DNA of 64,000 nt from Sporomusa silvacetica DSM 10669 (lineage in GTDB: Bacteria > Bacillota > Negativicutes > Sporomusales > Sporomusaceae): assembly GCF_002257705.1 (NCBI RefSeq), contig NZ_LSLK01000109.1, positions 1-64,000 on the forward strand, given 5' to 3'. The notes beneath the pieces were generated by a model, which saw only the letters and a list, made by a program, of their open reading frames with translations, ran no database searches and had not been told where the DNA came from. Position numbers and translations under genes: made by a program. This document shows, one piece after another, positions 8,997 to 18,094 of this stretch; position 1 is the stretch's first letter, and each line of letters starts with the position of its first letter.

Positions 8997-11102
8997 ATGA
9001 AGTTTATTCACGCGGTTTCTTTTTCTTTAATGCTACTGATGGCGTCTTCAACAGCAGTGGCCGCTGAAAATGACGACGAAAAAGCTGCCGGCGAAAAAGT
9101 TACCGACAAAAAAACGGAAGAATCTTTCACGTTAGACCCGGTGGTAGTTACCGCACCGCTTATGACAGATCCGCTGACGGTCGAAACCGATCCGAAAGCG
9201 CCGCGTCAACCGCTGCCGCCTAATGATGGTGGGTCTTATTTAAAAAACATTCCGGGATTTTCTCTCGTAATGGAAGGGGGCGTCGATGGTGACCCGGTAT
9301 TGCGCGGACTCGGTGGGTCACGACTCAACGTCTTGATTGATGGGGCGCAGCTAAAAGGAGCTTGCCCAGCCAGAATGGATCCAACAACTTCTTACGCTTC
9401 ACCGGAAACATTTGACAAGATTACCGTGCTGAAAGGCCCGGAAACCGTTCTGTATGGCAATGGCAATCTGGCGGGAACGGTTCTGTTTGAACGGAATACG
9501 CCACGATTTGATGCGCCCGGCCAGCGTCTCTATAGCAGTGTTTTATTTGGGAGCTTTGGCCGCAATGATCAACTGCTTGATATTACTACCGGCGATAAAG
9601 GCGCATATCTGCGCATCATCCGCAACCGAACTGATGCTGACAATTACAAAGATGGCAATGGTAATGCTGTTTGGTCAAACTATACCAAAAACAACTCTAC
9701 CTACATTGTGGGATTGACGCCAGACGCCAATACCTTGTACGAGTTTACGGCAGATATTGGCAAAGCGCAAGCTGCTCATACCAGCAATTCGTATAGTGGA
9801 AAGATGGGGCATGATTCGGCTAAATTAGATAAAGAAAATTACTCTTTTAAATATGAAAAAAAGAATTTATCACCTGTGGTGCAAGAACTGGATTTTAATG
9901 CGTACAGCAATTTTGAAGATCATGTCATGGACACTCATTCATTGCGGCCATGGGTAAATTGGAAATCGGGAGGGGTTATGAACCCTGCTGTTACAACACG
10001 CGGTGCCCGGTTGGCAGCCAAACTGGCGTTGGGTGAAACCACGCAGGCTACTGTCGGCACGGATTACCTCCAGGAACGGCATAATTATCGTTGCTGGGGA
10101 ATGTATGACGGGCTTGATGGTCCGCGCGTACCGACCCTTGAATTTGAAAACCTGGGCATATTCGGGGAAGTAAAACGCACGGTTGATGACCGAAGCCGTA
10201 TTATCGGCGGGTTACGGTTTGACAGGCTTAATGCAGACAACAAATGGGTTGATCCAGATGATACAGGTGATGACAGATCTCAGTATCTTCATCACGGTGT
10301 TGACAAGACCTATTCAGCTTTCCTTCGTTATGAGCATGATGCTTCCAAAGCTCCTATTACAACCTATATCGGTATCGGACATGTGGAACGGCCTGCCGAC
10401 TTTGTAGAAAGAGGTGGTACAGGCAGGATGCCTCTTATTACTGACTCATTTTATGTAGATTCGGAGAAAAGTACCCAATTAGATACCGGTCTTACTTACA
10501 AGTCGGGTAAATTACAAGCCAACTTATCCCTGTTTTATGCAAAAATCAATGATTACATCTTGCTTAAAGGAAAGAAGGATTCTGCGACAACCTATGTTGC
10601 ATGGTCAGCAAATAATATCAATGCAACCATGTATGGCGGCGAAGCTGACGCTTCTTATGCAATGTCGGATCATTGGACGCTTAACGCCACGCTTGCTGCT
10701 ACTCGTGGCAATAACGACACAGAACACAAGCCGCTACCGCAAATACCAGCGTTGGAAGGAACTTTGGGCGTTAAATACAACAATAAAAAATTAGAAGCTA
10801 ACATCTTCTGGAGGGGAGTTCAAGCGCAAAACCGTGTAGATATCAATTACGGGAATAGCACCGGCTTTGATGTGGCGAAAACTCCAGGCTATGGGGTTCT
10901 TTCCTTCAACACATCCTATCGTACGTCTGACAGGGTTGTTGTCTCTGCTGGAATTGATAACATATTTAATAAGCTCTATGCTGAACATCTTAGTTGCCAG
11001 AATACGGGCATAAGATATAATGGGACATATCTGTTCTTGCCATCAACGCAAATTAATGCACCAGGTCGTACCATTTGGGTAAAAACTAGTTACAGTTTCT
11101 AA
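8997..11102 (+). CDS. TonB-dependent copper receptor, OprC/NosA family
   Basis: About 701 aa. The signal peptide ends AVAA near residue 23. The plug has GDPVLRGLGGSRLNVLIDG, then GACPARMDPTTSYASPE and KGPETVLYG, the signature of TonB-copper receptors (TIGR01778). The CPARM pentad matches the CxxxM copper-binding pair of Pseudomonas OprC. A long beta-barrel ends in SYSF. ATG 8997 is preferred: it gives a clean signal peptide, while ATG 8985 sits on top of the AAGGAAGG site. No tonB follows it, so it would use one of the two TonB systems here. A double-glycine peptide gene follows. Confidence 0.9.
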   Translation: MKFIHAVSFSLMLLMASSTAVAAENDDEKAAGEKVTDKKTEESFTLDPVVVTAPLMTDPLTVETDPKAPRQPLPPNDGGSYLKNIPGFSLVMEGGVDGDPVLRGLGGSRLNVLIDGAQLKGACPARMDPTTSYASPETFDKITVLKGPETVLYGNGNLAGTVLFERNTPRFDAPGQRLYSSVLFGSFGRNDQLLDITTGDKGAYLRIIRNRTDADNYKDGNGNAVWSNYTKNNSTYIVGLTPDANTLYEFTADIGKAQAAHTSNSYSGKMGHDSAKLDKENYSFKYEKKNLSPVVQELDFNAYSNFEDHVMDTHSLRPWVNWKSGGVMNPAVTTRGARLAAKLALGETTQATVGTDYLQERHNYRCWGMYDGLDGPRVPTLEFENLGIFGEVKRTVDDRSRIIGGLRFDRLNADNKWVDPDDTGDDRSQYLHHGVDKTYSAFLRYEHDASKAPITTYIGIGHVERPADFVERGGTGRMPLITDSFYVDSEKSTQLDTGLTYKSGKLQANLSLFYAKINDYILLKGKKDSATTYVAWSANNINATMYGGEADASYAMSDHWTLNATLAATRGNNDTEHKPLPQIPALEGTLGVKYNNKKLEANIFWRGVQAQNRVDINYGNSTGFDVAKTPGYGVLSFNTSYRTSDRVVVSAGIDNIFNKLYAEHLSCQNTGIRYNGTYLFLPSTQINAPGRTIWVKTSYSF

Positions 11103-11182
11103 TTTTTTGGTTGTTGGCTTTCGATCCTCACTTTGAACTTTGGCCTTCCATTCTGCAGTTAACAAATGAAAGGGGAATTTAT

Positions 11183-11350
11183 ATGAAATCATTAACTGAA
11201 AAAGAATTACTAAACATTAATGGTGGCAAAAAGAAAAACCAAAAAGTTAGTACTACTACTACTAGTTATTCCTGGGGAGTCAGCAGTTCTAATAATCATA
11301 AGATTTGTAAGGGATCAGGCAATGGGGAGCGTTGCAGAAAAGTTGAGTAA
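11183..11350 (+). CDS. Small double-glycine-leader peptide (bacteriocin- or metallophore-like precursor)
   Basis: 55 aa preceded by AAAGGGG. The first 15 residues, MKSLTEKELLNINGG, fit the double-glycine leader pattern of class II bacteriocin/microcin precursors, cut by C39-peptidase ABC exporters. The predicted 40-residue core is basic, Ser/Thr-rich and Gly-containing, with two cysteines near its C-terminus (KICKG and ERCRK). No immunity, maturation or C39 exporter gene is nearby. Sharing a transcript with a copper receptor suggests either a secreted metal-binding peptide or an unrelated bacteriocin. The peptide family is not recognised. Confidence 0.7.
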   Translation: MKSLTEKELLNINGGKKKNQKVSTTTTSYSWGVSSSNNHKICKGSGNGERCRKVE

Positions 11351-11419
11351 TAGTAACTAGTTCTATGAATTAAAGACTAGATTATATCCTCTAATTGAGC
11401 AGAAAAATCATTGTTAATA

Positions 11420-11448
11420 TTGAACTTTTTTCTAGAAGCCTGTATAAT
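11420..11448 (+). promoter_or_regulatory. Sigma-A-type promoter of the PLP enzyme/codY operon
   Basis: TTGAAC (11420-11425), 17-base spacer, TATAAT (11443-11448). The leader begins about 14 bases after the -10 box, so it would be the very 5' end of the transcript. Confidence 0.75.
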
Positions 11449-11461
11449 TTAATAGAACTAG

Positions 11462-11527
11462 GTTGATCAGAAGACTGAAGGCCAAGCGGGAGTAGTATCC
11501 GTTTGCTTTCAGTCTTTTTATTTTTTG
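11462..11527 (+). promoter_or_regulatory. Recurrent attenuator-like leader, copy C (PLP enzyme/codY)
   Basis: TTGATCAG, P1 CAG-AAGA-CTG, then AAGGCC. The terminator stem begins inside P1: GACTGAA (3' arm of P1) pairs with TTCAGTC, followed by TTTTTATTTTTT. P1 and the full terminator are therefore mutually exclusive in this copy. Confidence 0.8.
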
Positions 11528-11544
11528 AAAAAGAAGGTGTAAAC

Positions 11545-12723
11545 ATGAGTGATAAAACAAAGTATAGTTTCGAGACAAAATGCATTCATACAGGTAATGG
11601 TATTGACAAAGAAACCGGTGCTATAAGACGGCCGCTTACTATGGCCAATAGCTACCGGCTGCCAGAGGATGCCTCAACAATGAATTGGAGTGATCCCAAT
11701 CAGCTGGTTTATACGCGCAATACATCAGCCAATCAGATTTATCTGCAAGAAAAACTGGCTGCTCTGGAAGGCGGCGAGGACTGCGTAGTTTTAGGCAGTG
11801 GTGTTTCGGCATTAGCTGGTGTATTTTTTACTTTTTTGGAGAAAGATGCCCACATTATTTGTTCCAACGTTTCCTACATCGCCGTATATAGACTATTACA
11901 CGAGTATTTTCCTGATAAATTTGGAGTGGAAACAAGCCTTGTCGATACTGCAAATTTGCAAGAGATAAAACAGGCATTGCGTCCTAATACCAAAATTATT
12001 CATATTGAAACCCCTGGCAATCCGACTACCAGAGTAAGTGACATTGCCGAGATCGCCAAGCTTGCTCATGCTGCCGGCGCGTTGCTTACCGTTGATAGTA
12101 CGTTCGCCTCGCCCTTTTTACAGCACCCCCTTGCACTGGGGGCTGATCTAGTAATCCACAGTTTGACGAAATACATCAATGGCCACGGCGATGCTATGGG
12201 TGGAGCTGTCATTGGACAGCGAGAACTTATTGATAAAATCAAAGGCCAAGCTATGGTCAATCTGGGGGGCGTTATCAGTCCATTTAACGCTTGGCTCATC
12301 ATGCGGGGCGTGGTAACCCTGCCTTTGCGCATGAAACAGCATAGCGATAGTGCCTTGGAAATAGCTCAGTTTCTCGAGTCGCATCGGGCTGTAAAATTTG
12401 TTGCTTATCCAGGCCTCACAAGTCATCCGCAGCATGAAATTGCCAAAAAGCAGATGACCATGTTCTCCGGAGTTATGGCGTTCGGGCTAAAAGCAGATGT
12501 CGATACCCACAACAAATTTGTGAATGCTCTTGAATTAATTGTTCCTGCTGTTTCTATTGGTCATGATGAGAGTTTGATCGTTTATGTCGGACCAAATGAT
12601 GAGAGAAATCATTTTTATCCGGCTGAGTTTAAAAATGGGCATCTTAGATTTAGCGTGGGCTTAGAAGCGGCTGAAGATATTATTAATGATTTGAGGCAGG
12701 CATTTAAAAAATGTGGACTATAG
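11545..12723 (+). CDS. Cys/Met-metabolism PLP-dependent enzyme (gamma-lyase/sulfhydrylase family)
   Basis: 392 aa, fold-type I PLP enzyme. SFETKCIHTG at the N-terminus, an aromatic Tyr-Arg pair (VYTRNTSANQ) and the PLP lysine in LVIHSLTKYINGHGD mark the cystathionine gamma-synthase / methionine gamma-lyase / O-acetylhomoserine sulfhydrylase family. The C-terminal segment SIGHDESLIVYVGPNDE differs from classical MetB, so the reaction is unclear; a gamma-elimination or sulfhydrylation role is plausible. ATG 11545 follows AAGAAGGTG; an upstream frame to 11503 would start inside the leader hairpin. Co-transcribed with codY. Confidence 0.85.
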   Translation: MSDKTKYSFETKCIHTGNGIDKETGAIRRPLTMANSYRLPEDASTMNWSDPNQLVYTRNTSANQIYLQEKLAALEGGEDCVVLGSGVSALAGVFFTFLEKDAHIICSNVSYIAVYRLLHEYFPDKFGVETSLVDTANLQEIKQALRPNTKIIHIETPGNPTTRVSDIAEIAKLAHAAGALLTVDSTFASPFLQHPLALGADLVIHSLTKYINGHGDAMGGAVIGQRELIDKIKGQAMVNLGGVISPFNAWLIMRGVVTLPLRMKQHSDSALEIAQFLESHRAVKFVAYPGLTSHPQHEIAKKQMTMFSGVMAFGLKADVDTHNKFVNALELIVPAVSIGHDESLIVYVGPNDERNHFYPAEFKNGHLRFSVGLEAAEDIINDLRQAFKKCGL

Positions 12724-12763
12724 ATAAGAAGTTGCTGCAAATTATGAAGGGTGGGAATAGTAA

Positions 12764-13585
12764 ATGTCATCATTATTAGAACGTACACGTACTATTAATA
12801 AGTTGCTCCAGAAATCAGAAAAAGTTGAATACAGTGAAGTTTCGACAGTACTTAGTACTGTTATGGCGGCTAATGTCTATATTGTTAGCAAAGATGGTAG
12901 TATTTTGGGATATGCATTGCTTGATGATTTTGAGTGTGGTCTTATGCGGGATAAAGTGCTCAAAATGGGACAGTTTCCGGAAAGGTATGTGTCATGGTTG
13001 CTCAAGATTGATCAGACATCGCCGAATCTTCGTCTGGAAGGCGGGTTATGTAGTTATAGCGCAGAAACCAATTGCGTATTTAACGATAAATTTACTACCA
13101 TTGTTCCTATCCATGGCGTAGGGGAACGCATAGGAACATTAATTGTAGCTAAATTTAGTGCCGAATTTGTTGATGATGATTTAATATTAGCTGAATACGG
13201 TGGAACGGTTGTTGGCATGGAAATGCTCAGAGACCGCACTGAAAAAATTGAGGAAGAAGCTAGAAAAAAAGCTACTGTGCAAGTAGCGCTAGGAACACTA
13301 TCTTATTCGGAATTAGAAGCAGTTGTGCATATTTTAAGCGAAATAGAAGGCAATGAGGGATTGTTGGTTGCTAGTAAAATTGCTGACCGCGTTGGTATCA
13401 CTCGCTCGGTAATAGTCAATGCATTACGTAAGTTTGAAAGTGCAGGCGTAATTGAATCCAAATCGCTCGGCATGAAGGGGACATATATAAAGGTTCTTAA
13501 TGATCGATTATTAGAAGAATTGAAAAAACTTAAAAAAGGGGTCGTGTTTCACACAGCCCCTTTTACTTCGATAAAGGTAGATTAG
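12764..13585 (+). CDS. codY: CodY, GTP/branched-chain amino acid-sensing global regulator
   Basis: 273 aa, slightly longer than the usual ~260. The N-terminal GAF-like ligand domain ([13 protein letters not shown] ... [10 protein letters not shown]) is followed by a helical linker and a C-terminal winged helix ([20 protein letters not shown] ... MKGTYIKV). CodY normally sits with clpYQ or in its own locus; here it is the second gene of a Cys/Met enzyme operon behind leader C. It could be a second, locally acting copy. The last codons lie inside a terminator hairpin. Confidence 0.93.
   Translation: MSSLLERTRTINKLLQKSEKVEYSEVSTVLSTVMAANVYIVSKDGSILGYALLDDFECGLMRDKVLKMGQFPERYVSWLLKIDQTSPNLRLEGGLCSYSAETNCVFNDKFTTIVPIHGVGERIGTLIVAKFSAEFVDDDLILAEYGGTVVGMEMLRDRTEKIEEEARKKATVQVALGTLSYSELEAVVHILSEIEGNEGLLVASKIADRVGITRSVIVNALRKFESAGVIESKSLGMKGTYIKVLNDRLLEELKKLKKGVVFHTAPFTSIKVD
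13534..13564 (+). terminator. Terminator hairpin embedded in the 3' end of codY
   Basis: AAAAGGGG at 13534-13541 pairs with CCCCTTTT at 13557-13564, with an inner GTG/CAC pair. It overlaps the last codons of codY. Confidence 0.7.
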
Positions 13586-13607
13586 TTCAAGGTGGATTTG
13601 ACTTAGC

Positions 13608-13646
13608 CGTGAGGAGTAGCTATCAGATTGATGGCTACTCCTCACG
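13608..13646. terminator. 13-bp inverted repeat between convergent codY and nudC
   Basis: Arms 13608-13620 and 13634-13646 are perfect complements. It lies between two converging genes and covers the nudC stop codon. T-runs are weak, so termination is probable but not certain. Confidence 0.55.
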
Positions 13647-14481
13647 ACTGTTTATCAAGGAACCATTCTATTAATTGGCGGGCGATGCTTCCTTTCGGCG
13701 GAATTTTGGGCAATGTAGTTGCTGAAAACCAGTCGGCGGCAACAATTTCATCATTATCGATAGTTATTTCCCCACCGGCATACTGAGCGGTAAAAGCAAT
13801 CATCAGCGAGTCAGGGAATGGCCAGGGTTGGTTGCCAAAGTACTCAATGTTGGCTACTTCAATGCCAACCTCTTCCTGCAGTTCTCTTCTTACACAGGTT
13901 TCCAGTGTTTCTCCAGGTTCAACGAAGCCTGCAATAACACTATAGCGGCCAGGAGGAAACCTGCTGGAGCGTGCCAGGAGAATCTCATTTTCCTTAATAA
14001 CGGCTACAATAATAGCAGGTGAAATGCGTGGATAGACTGTATGGCCACAAGCCGGACATTGTACAGAAAACTCTTGCGGTTGCCGCATTACCTGCATAAC
14101 CTTGCCACAGCAACCGCAAAATTTATTGGTTTTCAACCAGTTTATAATATGAAAGGCACGATAGGTCATTTCAAAGCAGTCGTCTGCTATATGGCCAGAT
14201 AGTTGTCGTAATTTTTTAAAAGAAAATCCGGCAAACAAGGCTTTTTCACATAAAGTTGCTGCATAATAGGTAGTGCCATTTAATGAACAGCTGTAGTGTA
14301 CAGTAGTTGTTTCAATATGTAATAAGCTGATATCACGCATGGAGGGAATAAGGATAATGCCATCCTGCTCTTTTACCAAAAGCTCATCAGCGTAAAATAA
14401 TAATATGCAGGAATCCTTACAGCTATTATCAGCCGAGATAGTGCAAAATTCACAGTCCATAGGGCTAACCACCTTTACCAT
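13642..14481 (-). CDS. nudC: NADH pyrophosphatase NudC (Nudix, zinc-ribbon; mRNA NAD-decapping family)
   Basis: 279 aa. A C4 zinc ribbon (CGCCGK ... CPACGH, about residues 142-165) precedes the Nudix domain with box GFVEPGET ... RRELQEEVGI and the NudC hallmark NQPWPFPDSLM. It hydrolyses NAD(H) to NMN(H) and AMP and can remove NAD caps from RNA. The N-terminal domain is complete. No leader element precedes it, so it seems outside the regulon. ATG 14481 is preceded by only a weak ribosome site. Confidence 0.94.
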   Translation of the reverse strand: MVKVVSPMDCEFCTISADNSCKDSCILLFYADELLVKEQDGIILIPSMRDISLLHIETTTVHYSCSLNGTTYYAATLCEKALFAGFSFKKLRQLSGHIADDCFEMTYRAFHIINWLKTNKFCGCCGKVMQVMRQPQEFSVQCPACGHTVYPRISPAIIVAVIKENEILLARSSRFPPGRYSVIAGFVEPGETLETCVRRELQEEVGIEVANIEYFGNQPWPFPDSLMIAFTAQYAGGEITIDNDEIVAADWFSATTLPKIPPKGSIARQLIEWFLDKQS

Positions 14482-14570
14482 AAATTTACATTGGACGAGT
14501 TGAGGGAACTATTATTTATTATACAGGATTAGCTGAAATTATGGGTAAGGAATAAACAAAACCGTAGTAA

Positions 14571-14618
14571 AAAATAAGAGCCAATAGTTACGATTGTTAA
14601 CAATTCGTAACTATTGGC
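14571..14618 (-). terminator. Terminator of the amino-acid ABC operon (minus strand)
   Basis: Arms 14580-14593 and 14605-14618 are perfect 14-bp complements around TTGTTAACAAT. On the minus strand they are followed by CTTATTTTTTAC. Confidence 0.8.
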
Positions 14619-14667
14619 AAAAGAATGATAGTTGGGGGTTGTTAGCAGAGCGTTACCTTCGGGTAGC

Positions 14668-15549
14668 TTACTTCAATTTGCCGCCTTCAACGACAATGTC
14701 TTCTGGGTTGATAGCGTCACTGTATGCAGGTTTTAATGTTTCATTATATGCCTTGTGAATAAAGTTTTCTTTGCCAAGAGTGTCGAGCTCAGTGTTAATC
14801 CAGTCCAGCAGTTCTTTATTGCCTTTCTTGACTGCCGGGGCGATAGTATCAAGGCTGCCCAAGGTAGAAACGCCAACGGTAAAGTTTGTATTTTCCTTGG
14901 CCCAGGCAAATAATAAGGTGTTGTCGTGAGCTAAGGCGGCGCCACGGTTGTCCTTTAAGGCTTCAAATGCTTCGGTATTTTGATCAAATTTTAATAATTC
15001 AATGTCAGGATGATTTTTCGTGAAATAGGTTTCCGCAGTAGTGCCTTTGTTGACAATTAATTTTTTGCCTTTTAACTGGTCAACTGAGGTAATCGGAGTA
15101 CCTGAGGGGGATACTACACCAAGGGCAACTTTCATATACGGATTGGCAAAATCAACTTTTTGTTTTCTTTCGTCAGTTACCGTAAAGTTGGCTAAAATAA
15201 TGTCAACTTTGTTGGACTGCAAAAACTCAACCCGGCTAGCTGCTTCCACCAATATAAACTCGACCTTAGATTCATCACCGAGCAAGTCTTTGGCCAAGCG
15301 TTTACCAATATAGACATCAAACCCCTGGTTTTTACCATTCGCATCAACAAAGCCAAAGGGAGGCTTGTCGCTGAATACACCAATCTTTATTTTGCCGCGG
15401 TCTTTGATTTCCTGAATACTGCTCTTAGCTGCTTGGGAATCTTGCTTGGCATCGGTTTTGGTAGCTGTGGAACCGCATCCGGCCAATACCCCCATTAAAA
15501 ATATGGTACTTACAATTAGGGCCAAAATCTTTTTGCTGTTCACGTACAT
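14668..15549 (-). CDS. Solute-binding lipoprotein of an ABC importer, CjaA-like (cysteine-type)
   Basis: 293 aa, family-3 periplasmic binding protein with lipobox LAGC near residue 25. GKIKIGVFSDKPPFGFVD, the GKKLIVNKGTTAETYF segment and ALAHDNTLLFAWAKEN closely recall Campylobacter CjaA and related cysteine-binding proteins, so L-cysteine or a related sulfur amino acid is the favoured ligand; glutamate-type ligands are not excluded. Last gene of a four-gene operon with its own ATPase and two permeases, behind leader D. Confidence 0.85.
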   Translation of the reverse strand: MYVNSKKILALIVSTIFLMGVLAGCGSTATKTDAKQDSQAAKSSIQEIKDRGKIKIGVFSDKPPFGFVDANGKNQGFDVYIGKRLAKDLLGDESKVEFILVEAASRVEFLQSNKVDIILANFTVTDERKQKVDFANPYMKVALGVVSPSGTPITSVDQLKGKKLIVNKGTTAETYFTKNHPDIELLKFDQNTEAFEALKDNRGAALAHDNTLLFAWAKENTNFTVGVSTLGSLDTIAPAVKKGNKELLDWINTELDTLGKENFIHKAYNETLKPAYSDAINPEDIVVEGGKLK

Positions 15550-15567
15550 CTCTCCTTTTTGCTAATT

Positions 15568-16296
15568 TTAAAACTGGAATATATTTAAAAATTGCTGAGC
15601 ACGCTCTGACTTGGGTTTAGAAAAAAACTCTGCCGGTTTGGCGATTTCACAGATATTCCCGGCGTCGATAAAAACGATACGATCAGCAACAGCTTGGGCA
15701 AAGCCCATTTCATGGGTCACAATTACCATGGTCATGCCCTGCTTAGCCAGACCTAAGATAACATCTAATACCTCGCGTACCATTTCAGGATCAAGGGCGG
15801 CTGTAACTTCGTCAAACAACATAATTTCGGGATTCATACATAAGGCGCGTACAATAGCAATTCGTTGCTTCTGTCCACCGGAAAGCTCCCGGGGGTAGGC
15901 ATCTTTGCGGTTAAGTAGCCCCACACGTTCCAGTAGTTGCTGTGCCTGTTCAAGCACCTCCTTTTTGGGCCTTTTTTGAACCTGTAAAGGTCCCAGAAGA
16001 ATATTTTCGATAACAGACATATGAGGAAACAGGTCATAATTTTGGAATACCATGCCAATTTTCTGACGATATTCCTGCCAATGTACATTTTTCCCGGTAA
16101 GATTTTTGCCGGCAAACCTGATCTCACCTCCCTGAATGGCTTCAAGACCATTCAGACAGCGCAGCAATGTGCTTTTGCCGCAGCCTGAGGGGCCTAAAAT
16201 AACAACAACTTCGCCTTTATGAATGGTAAGATTAATATCATTAAGCACTGTTGTAGTGCCATAGTCCTTACGCAATCCCTGTATTTCAAGCAGCAC
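15568..16296 (-). CDS. Polar amino acid ABC transporter ATPase
   Basis: 242 aa, the standard length for GlnQ/ArtP-type ATPases. Walker A GPSGCGKST, signature ELSGGQKQR and Walker B IMLFDEVTAALDPE are all present. It dimerises on the cytosolic face and drives the two permeases encoded upstream (16331-17654). Separated by 18 bases from the binding-protein gene. Confidence 0.94.
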   Translation of the reverse strand: MLLEIQGLRKDYGTTTVLNDINLTIHKGEVVVILGPSGCGKSTLLRCLNGLEAIQGGEIRFAGKNLTGKNVHWQEYRQKIGMVFQNYDLFPHMSVIENILLGPLQVQKRPKKEVLEQAQQLLERVGLLNRKDAYPRELSGGQKQRIAIVRALCMNPEIMLFDEVTAALDPEMVREVLDVILGLAKQGMTMVIVTHEMGFAQAVADRIVFIDAGNICEIAKPAEFFSKPKSERAQQFLNIFQF

Positions 16297-16330
16297 TTGG
16301 TCTTTTGTTGTACTAATAATAAACGCCTCC

Positions 16331-17008
16331 CTAGCTCTCCCATTTAGTTTCTAGCTTTTTCGATAATTTTGATAGCGGATAACAGATAATAAAGTAGAGG
16401 ATAAAAATAAAGCCATAAATCCAGAAGGACGAAGTAGGTTCTTTCAAAATAGAACGCTCGATAATCTGCTGACCGACCTTCACAACATCAATGACCCCAA
16501 TCATAACGACAAGTGAAGTGGTTTTGACCATTCTTGTTGATAAATTGATTGCACCTGGCAGCAAGCGGCGGGCGGCTTGTGGGAGTAGTACAAAGCGATA
16601 AAGCAGCCAAAAACTTAGTCCGAGTGCTTTGCCTGATTCTATTTGATGTTTAGGTAACGATTCTAGAGCACCTCTAACAATATCGCCCATTTCCGCTGCA
16701 CCCCAGAGGCTAAACACAATTACGGCTACTAACTCACCAGCTATATGAATGTCAAATATACCGGGCACACCAAAATAAACGAAAAATAGCCAAACAAGAA
16801 TAGGTATAATTCTAAATAGTTCCAGATAAAAACGGCAAAGAAAACGCAGTACTCGTACCTTTGATGTTCTGGCCAGGCCCACGATAATCCCTAGCAAGGA
16901 GCCAAGGATGATGGAGATAAAAGCAATGCGGGCTGTTATCAATAGTCCGCCCAGAAGTCGCTGGAGGTTACTGCCGTCGACAAGAACATTAATTCCCGAA
17001 CTCAGCAT
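16331..17008 (-). CDS. Polar amino acid ABC transporter permease, second
   Basis: 225 aa, HisM/GlnP family, about five membrane helices. The cytoplasmic coupling loop is ESLPKHQIESGKALGLS, the EAA-type motif of amino-acid importers. It overlaps the preceding permease gene by 20 bases, so the two are probably translated together and pair as a heterodimer. Confidence 0.92.
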   Translation of the reverse strand: MLSSGINVLVDGSNLQRLLGGLLITARIAFISIILGSLLGIIVGLARTSKVRVLRFLCRFYLELFRIIPILVWLFFVYFGVPGIFDIHIAGELVAVIVFSLWGAAEMGDIVRGALESLPKHQIESGKALGLSFWLLYRFVLLPQAARRLLPGAINLSTRMVKTTSLVVMIGVIDVVKVGQQIIERSILKEPTSSFWIYGFIFILYFIICYPLSKLSKKLETKWES

Positions 17009-17654
17009 AACGTACCTTCCTTTCCAGCCAAGTCAAAAAGATCGATAATGGAAAAATCAGGATAAGATAGGCTAATACTAGCATCAACAAAGATTCAAAC
17101 GTTTGATAATACATCCCAATTAAATCTTGGGTTACTTGCATCAGGTCTGGGATGGCAATGGCACCTACGATCGAGGTTTCTTTTAATAGAAAGATACAAT
17201 TGGCGCCTAACGAGGGTAAAGTTACTGAAAATGCTTGCGGTAGAATAACATAGCGAACTAACTGTCTATTGGAAAGTCCAATGCTAAGACCTGATTCAAT
17301 TTGGGATTTACTTACTGATTCAACACCACCGCGGAATGCTTCTGCCATATAGCTGCCGCCCAAAAATGCTAAACCAGCAATGCCACATGTTTGTTCGCTT
17401 AGCGTTACGCCTAATTTGGTAAGACCATAATATAAAAAGAATAGTTGAATAAGTAGTGGTGTATTGCGAGAAAGTTCTATGTAGCATCGCACCAAGGGAG
17501 CCAAACCTTTTGTCTTATAATATAAGACAATGCTACACAAAAGGCCAATAATCAAAGAGGATAATATCCCCCATAACGCAAGCTTTAGCGTAAGCCAGGC
17601 TGCTTTTTCATATAACGGCAAAGCAGTCATTACAAATTCCCAATTAATACTCAT
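16989..17654 (-). CDS. Polar amino acid ABC transporter permease, first
   Basis: 221 aa, HisM/GlnP family with the coupling motif ESVSKSQIESGLSIGLS. First gene of the operon; its start lies about 57 bases downstream of the terminator of leader D. Partner of the permease encoded at 16331-17008. Confidence 0.92.
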   Translation of the reverse strand: MSINWEFVMTALPLYEKAAWLTLKLALWGILSSLIIGLLCSIVLYYKTKGLAPLVRCYIELSRNTPLLIQLFFLYYGLTKLGVTLSEQTCGIAGLAFLGGSYMAEAFRGGVESVSKSQIESGLSIGLSNRQLVRYVILPQAFSVTLPSLGANCIFLLKETSIVGAIAIPDLMQVTQDLIGMYYQTFESLLMLVLAYLILIFPLSIFLTWLERKVRYAEFGN

Positions 17655-17710
17655 GGCTGGATCACTCTTTTCATGTAAGCTACTATATATAACTATAACC
17701 CAATAAATGC

Positions 17711-17770
17711 ATAAAAAAAAGACAAAGTTTCTATTAAAGAGACTTTGGCCTTCAGTTTTTCTGATCGGCG
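17711..17770 (-). promoter_or_regulatory. Recurrent attenuator-like leader, copy D (amino-acid ABC importer)
   Basis: On the minus strand: CCGATCAG, P1 CAG-A5-CTG, AAGGCC, an imperfect hairpin (CAAAGT and TCT with AGA and ACTTTG) and a run of eight T. Shows that the element works on both strands and in front of an unrelated transporter family. Confidence 0.78.
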
Positions 17771-17976
17771 TACATTGTGAATTTATTTGAGTATACAGTA
17801 ACTCAAAGTACGTGTCAAGAGGATTCTTTCCTGGACATCTGACATCAACTATATAACAAGATTACGGGTATGAAAGGGTATGTAAAACGAAATCTTTGAT
17901 TAGTAGATCTAATTATATGACAAAATTATTTTTAATTGCCGTCTTTTTTCATGAAACTGGCGAGATTGGAAAAATA

Positions 17977-18005
17977 TTGACATTGATAACGATATATGGT
18001 AAAGT
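17977..18005 (+). promoter_or_regulatory. Promoter of the oxidoreductase/methyltransferase operon
   Basis: TTGACA (17977-17982), 17-base spacer, TAAAGT (18000-18005). Leader E starts 22 bases after the -10 box. Confidence 0.6.
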
Positions 18006-18027
18006 AACTTCATTAAATTTATATGCA

Positions 18028-18094
18028 GGCTGATCAGAAATCTGAAGGCCGGAATAGGTTTACCATAGGTGAACTTATTCTGGCCTTCTTATTT
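18028..18094 (+). promoter_or_regulatory. Recurrent attenuator-like leader, copy E (oxidoreductase operon)
   Basis: CTGATCAG, P1 CAGA/TCTG, then GAAGGCC opening a long stem that pairs with the GGCCTTC ending at 18088, followed by TTATTTTG. Confidence 0.8.
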
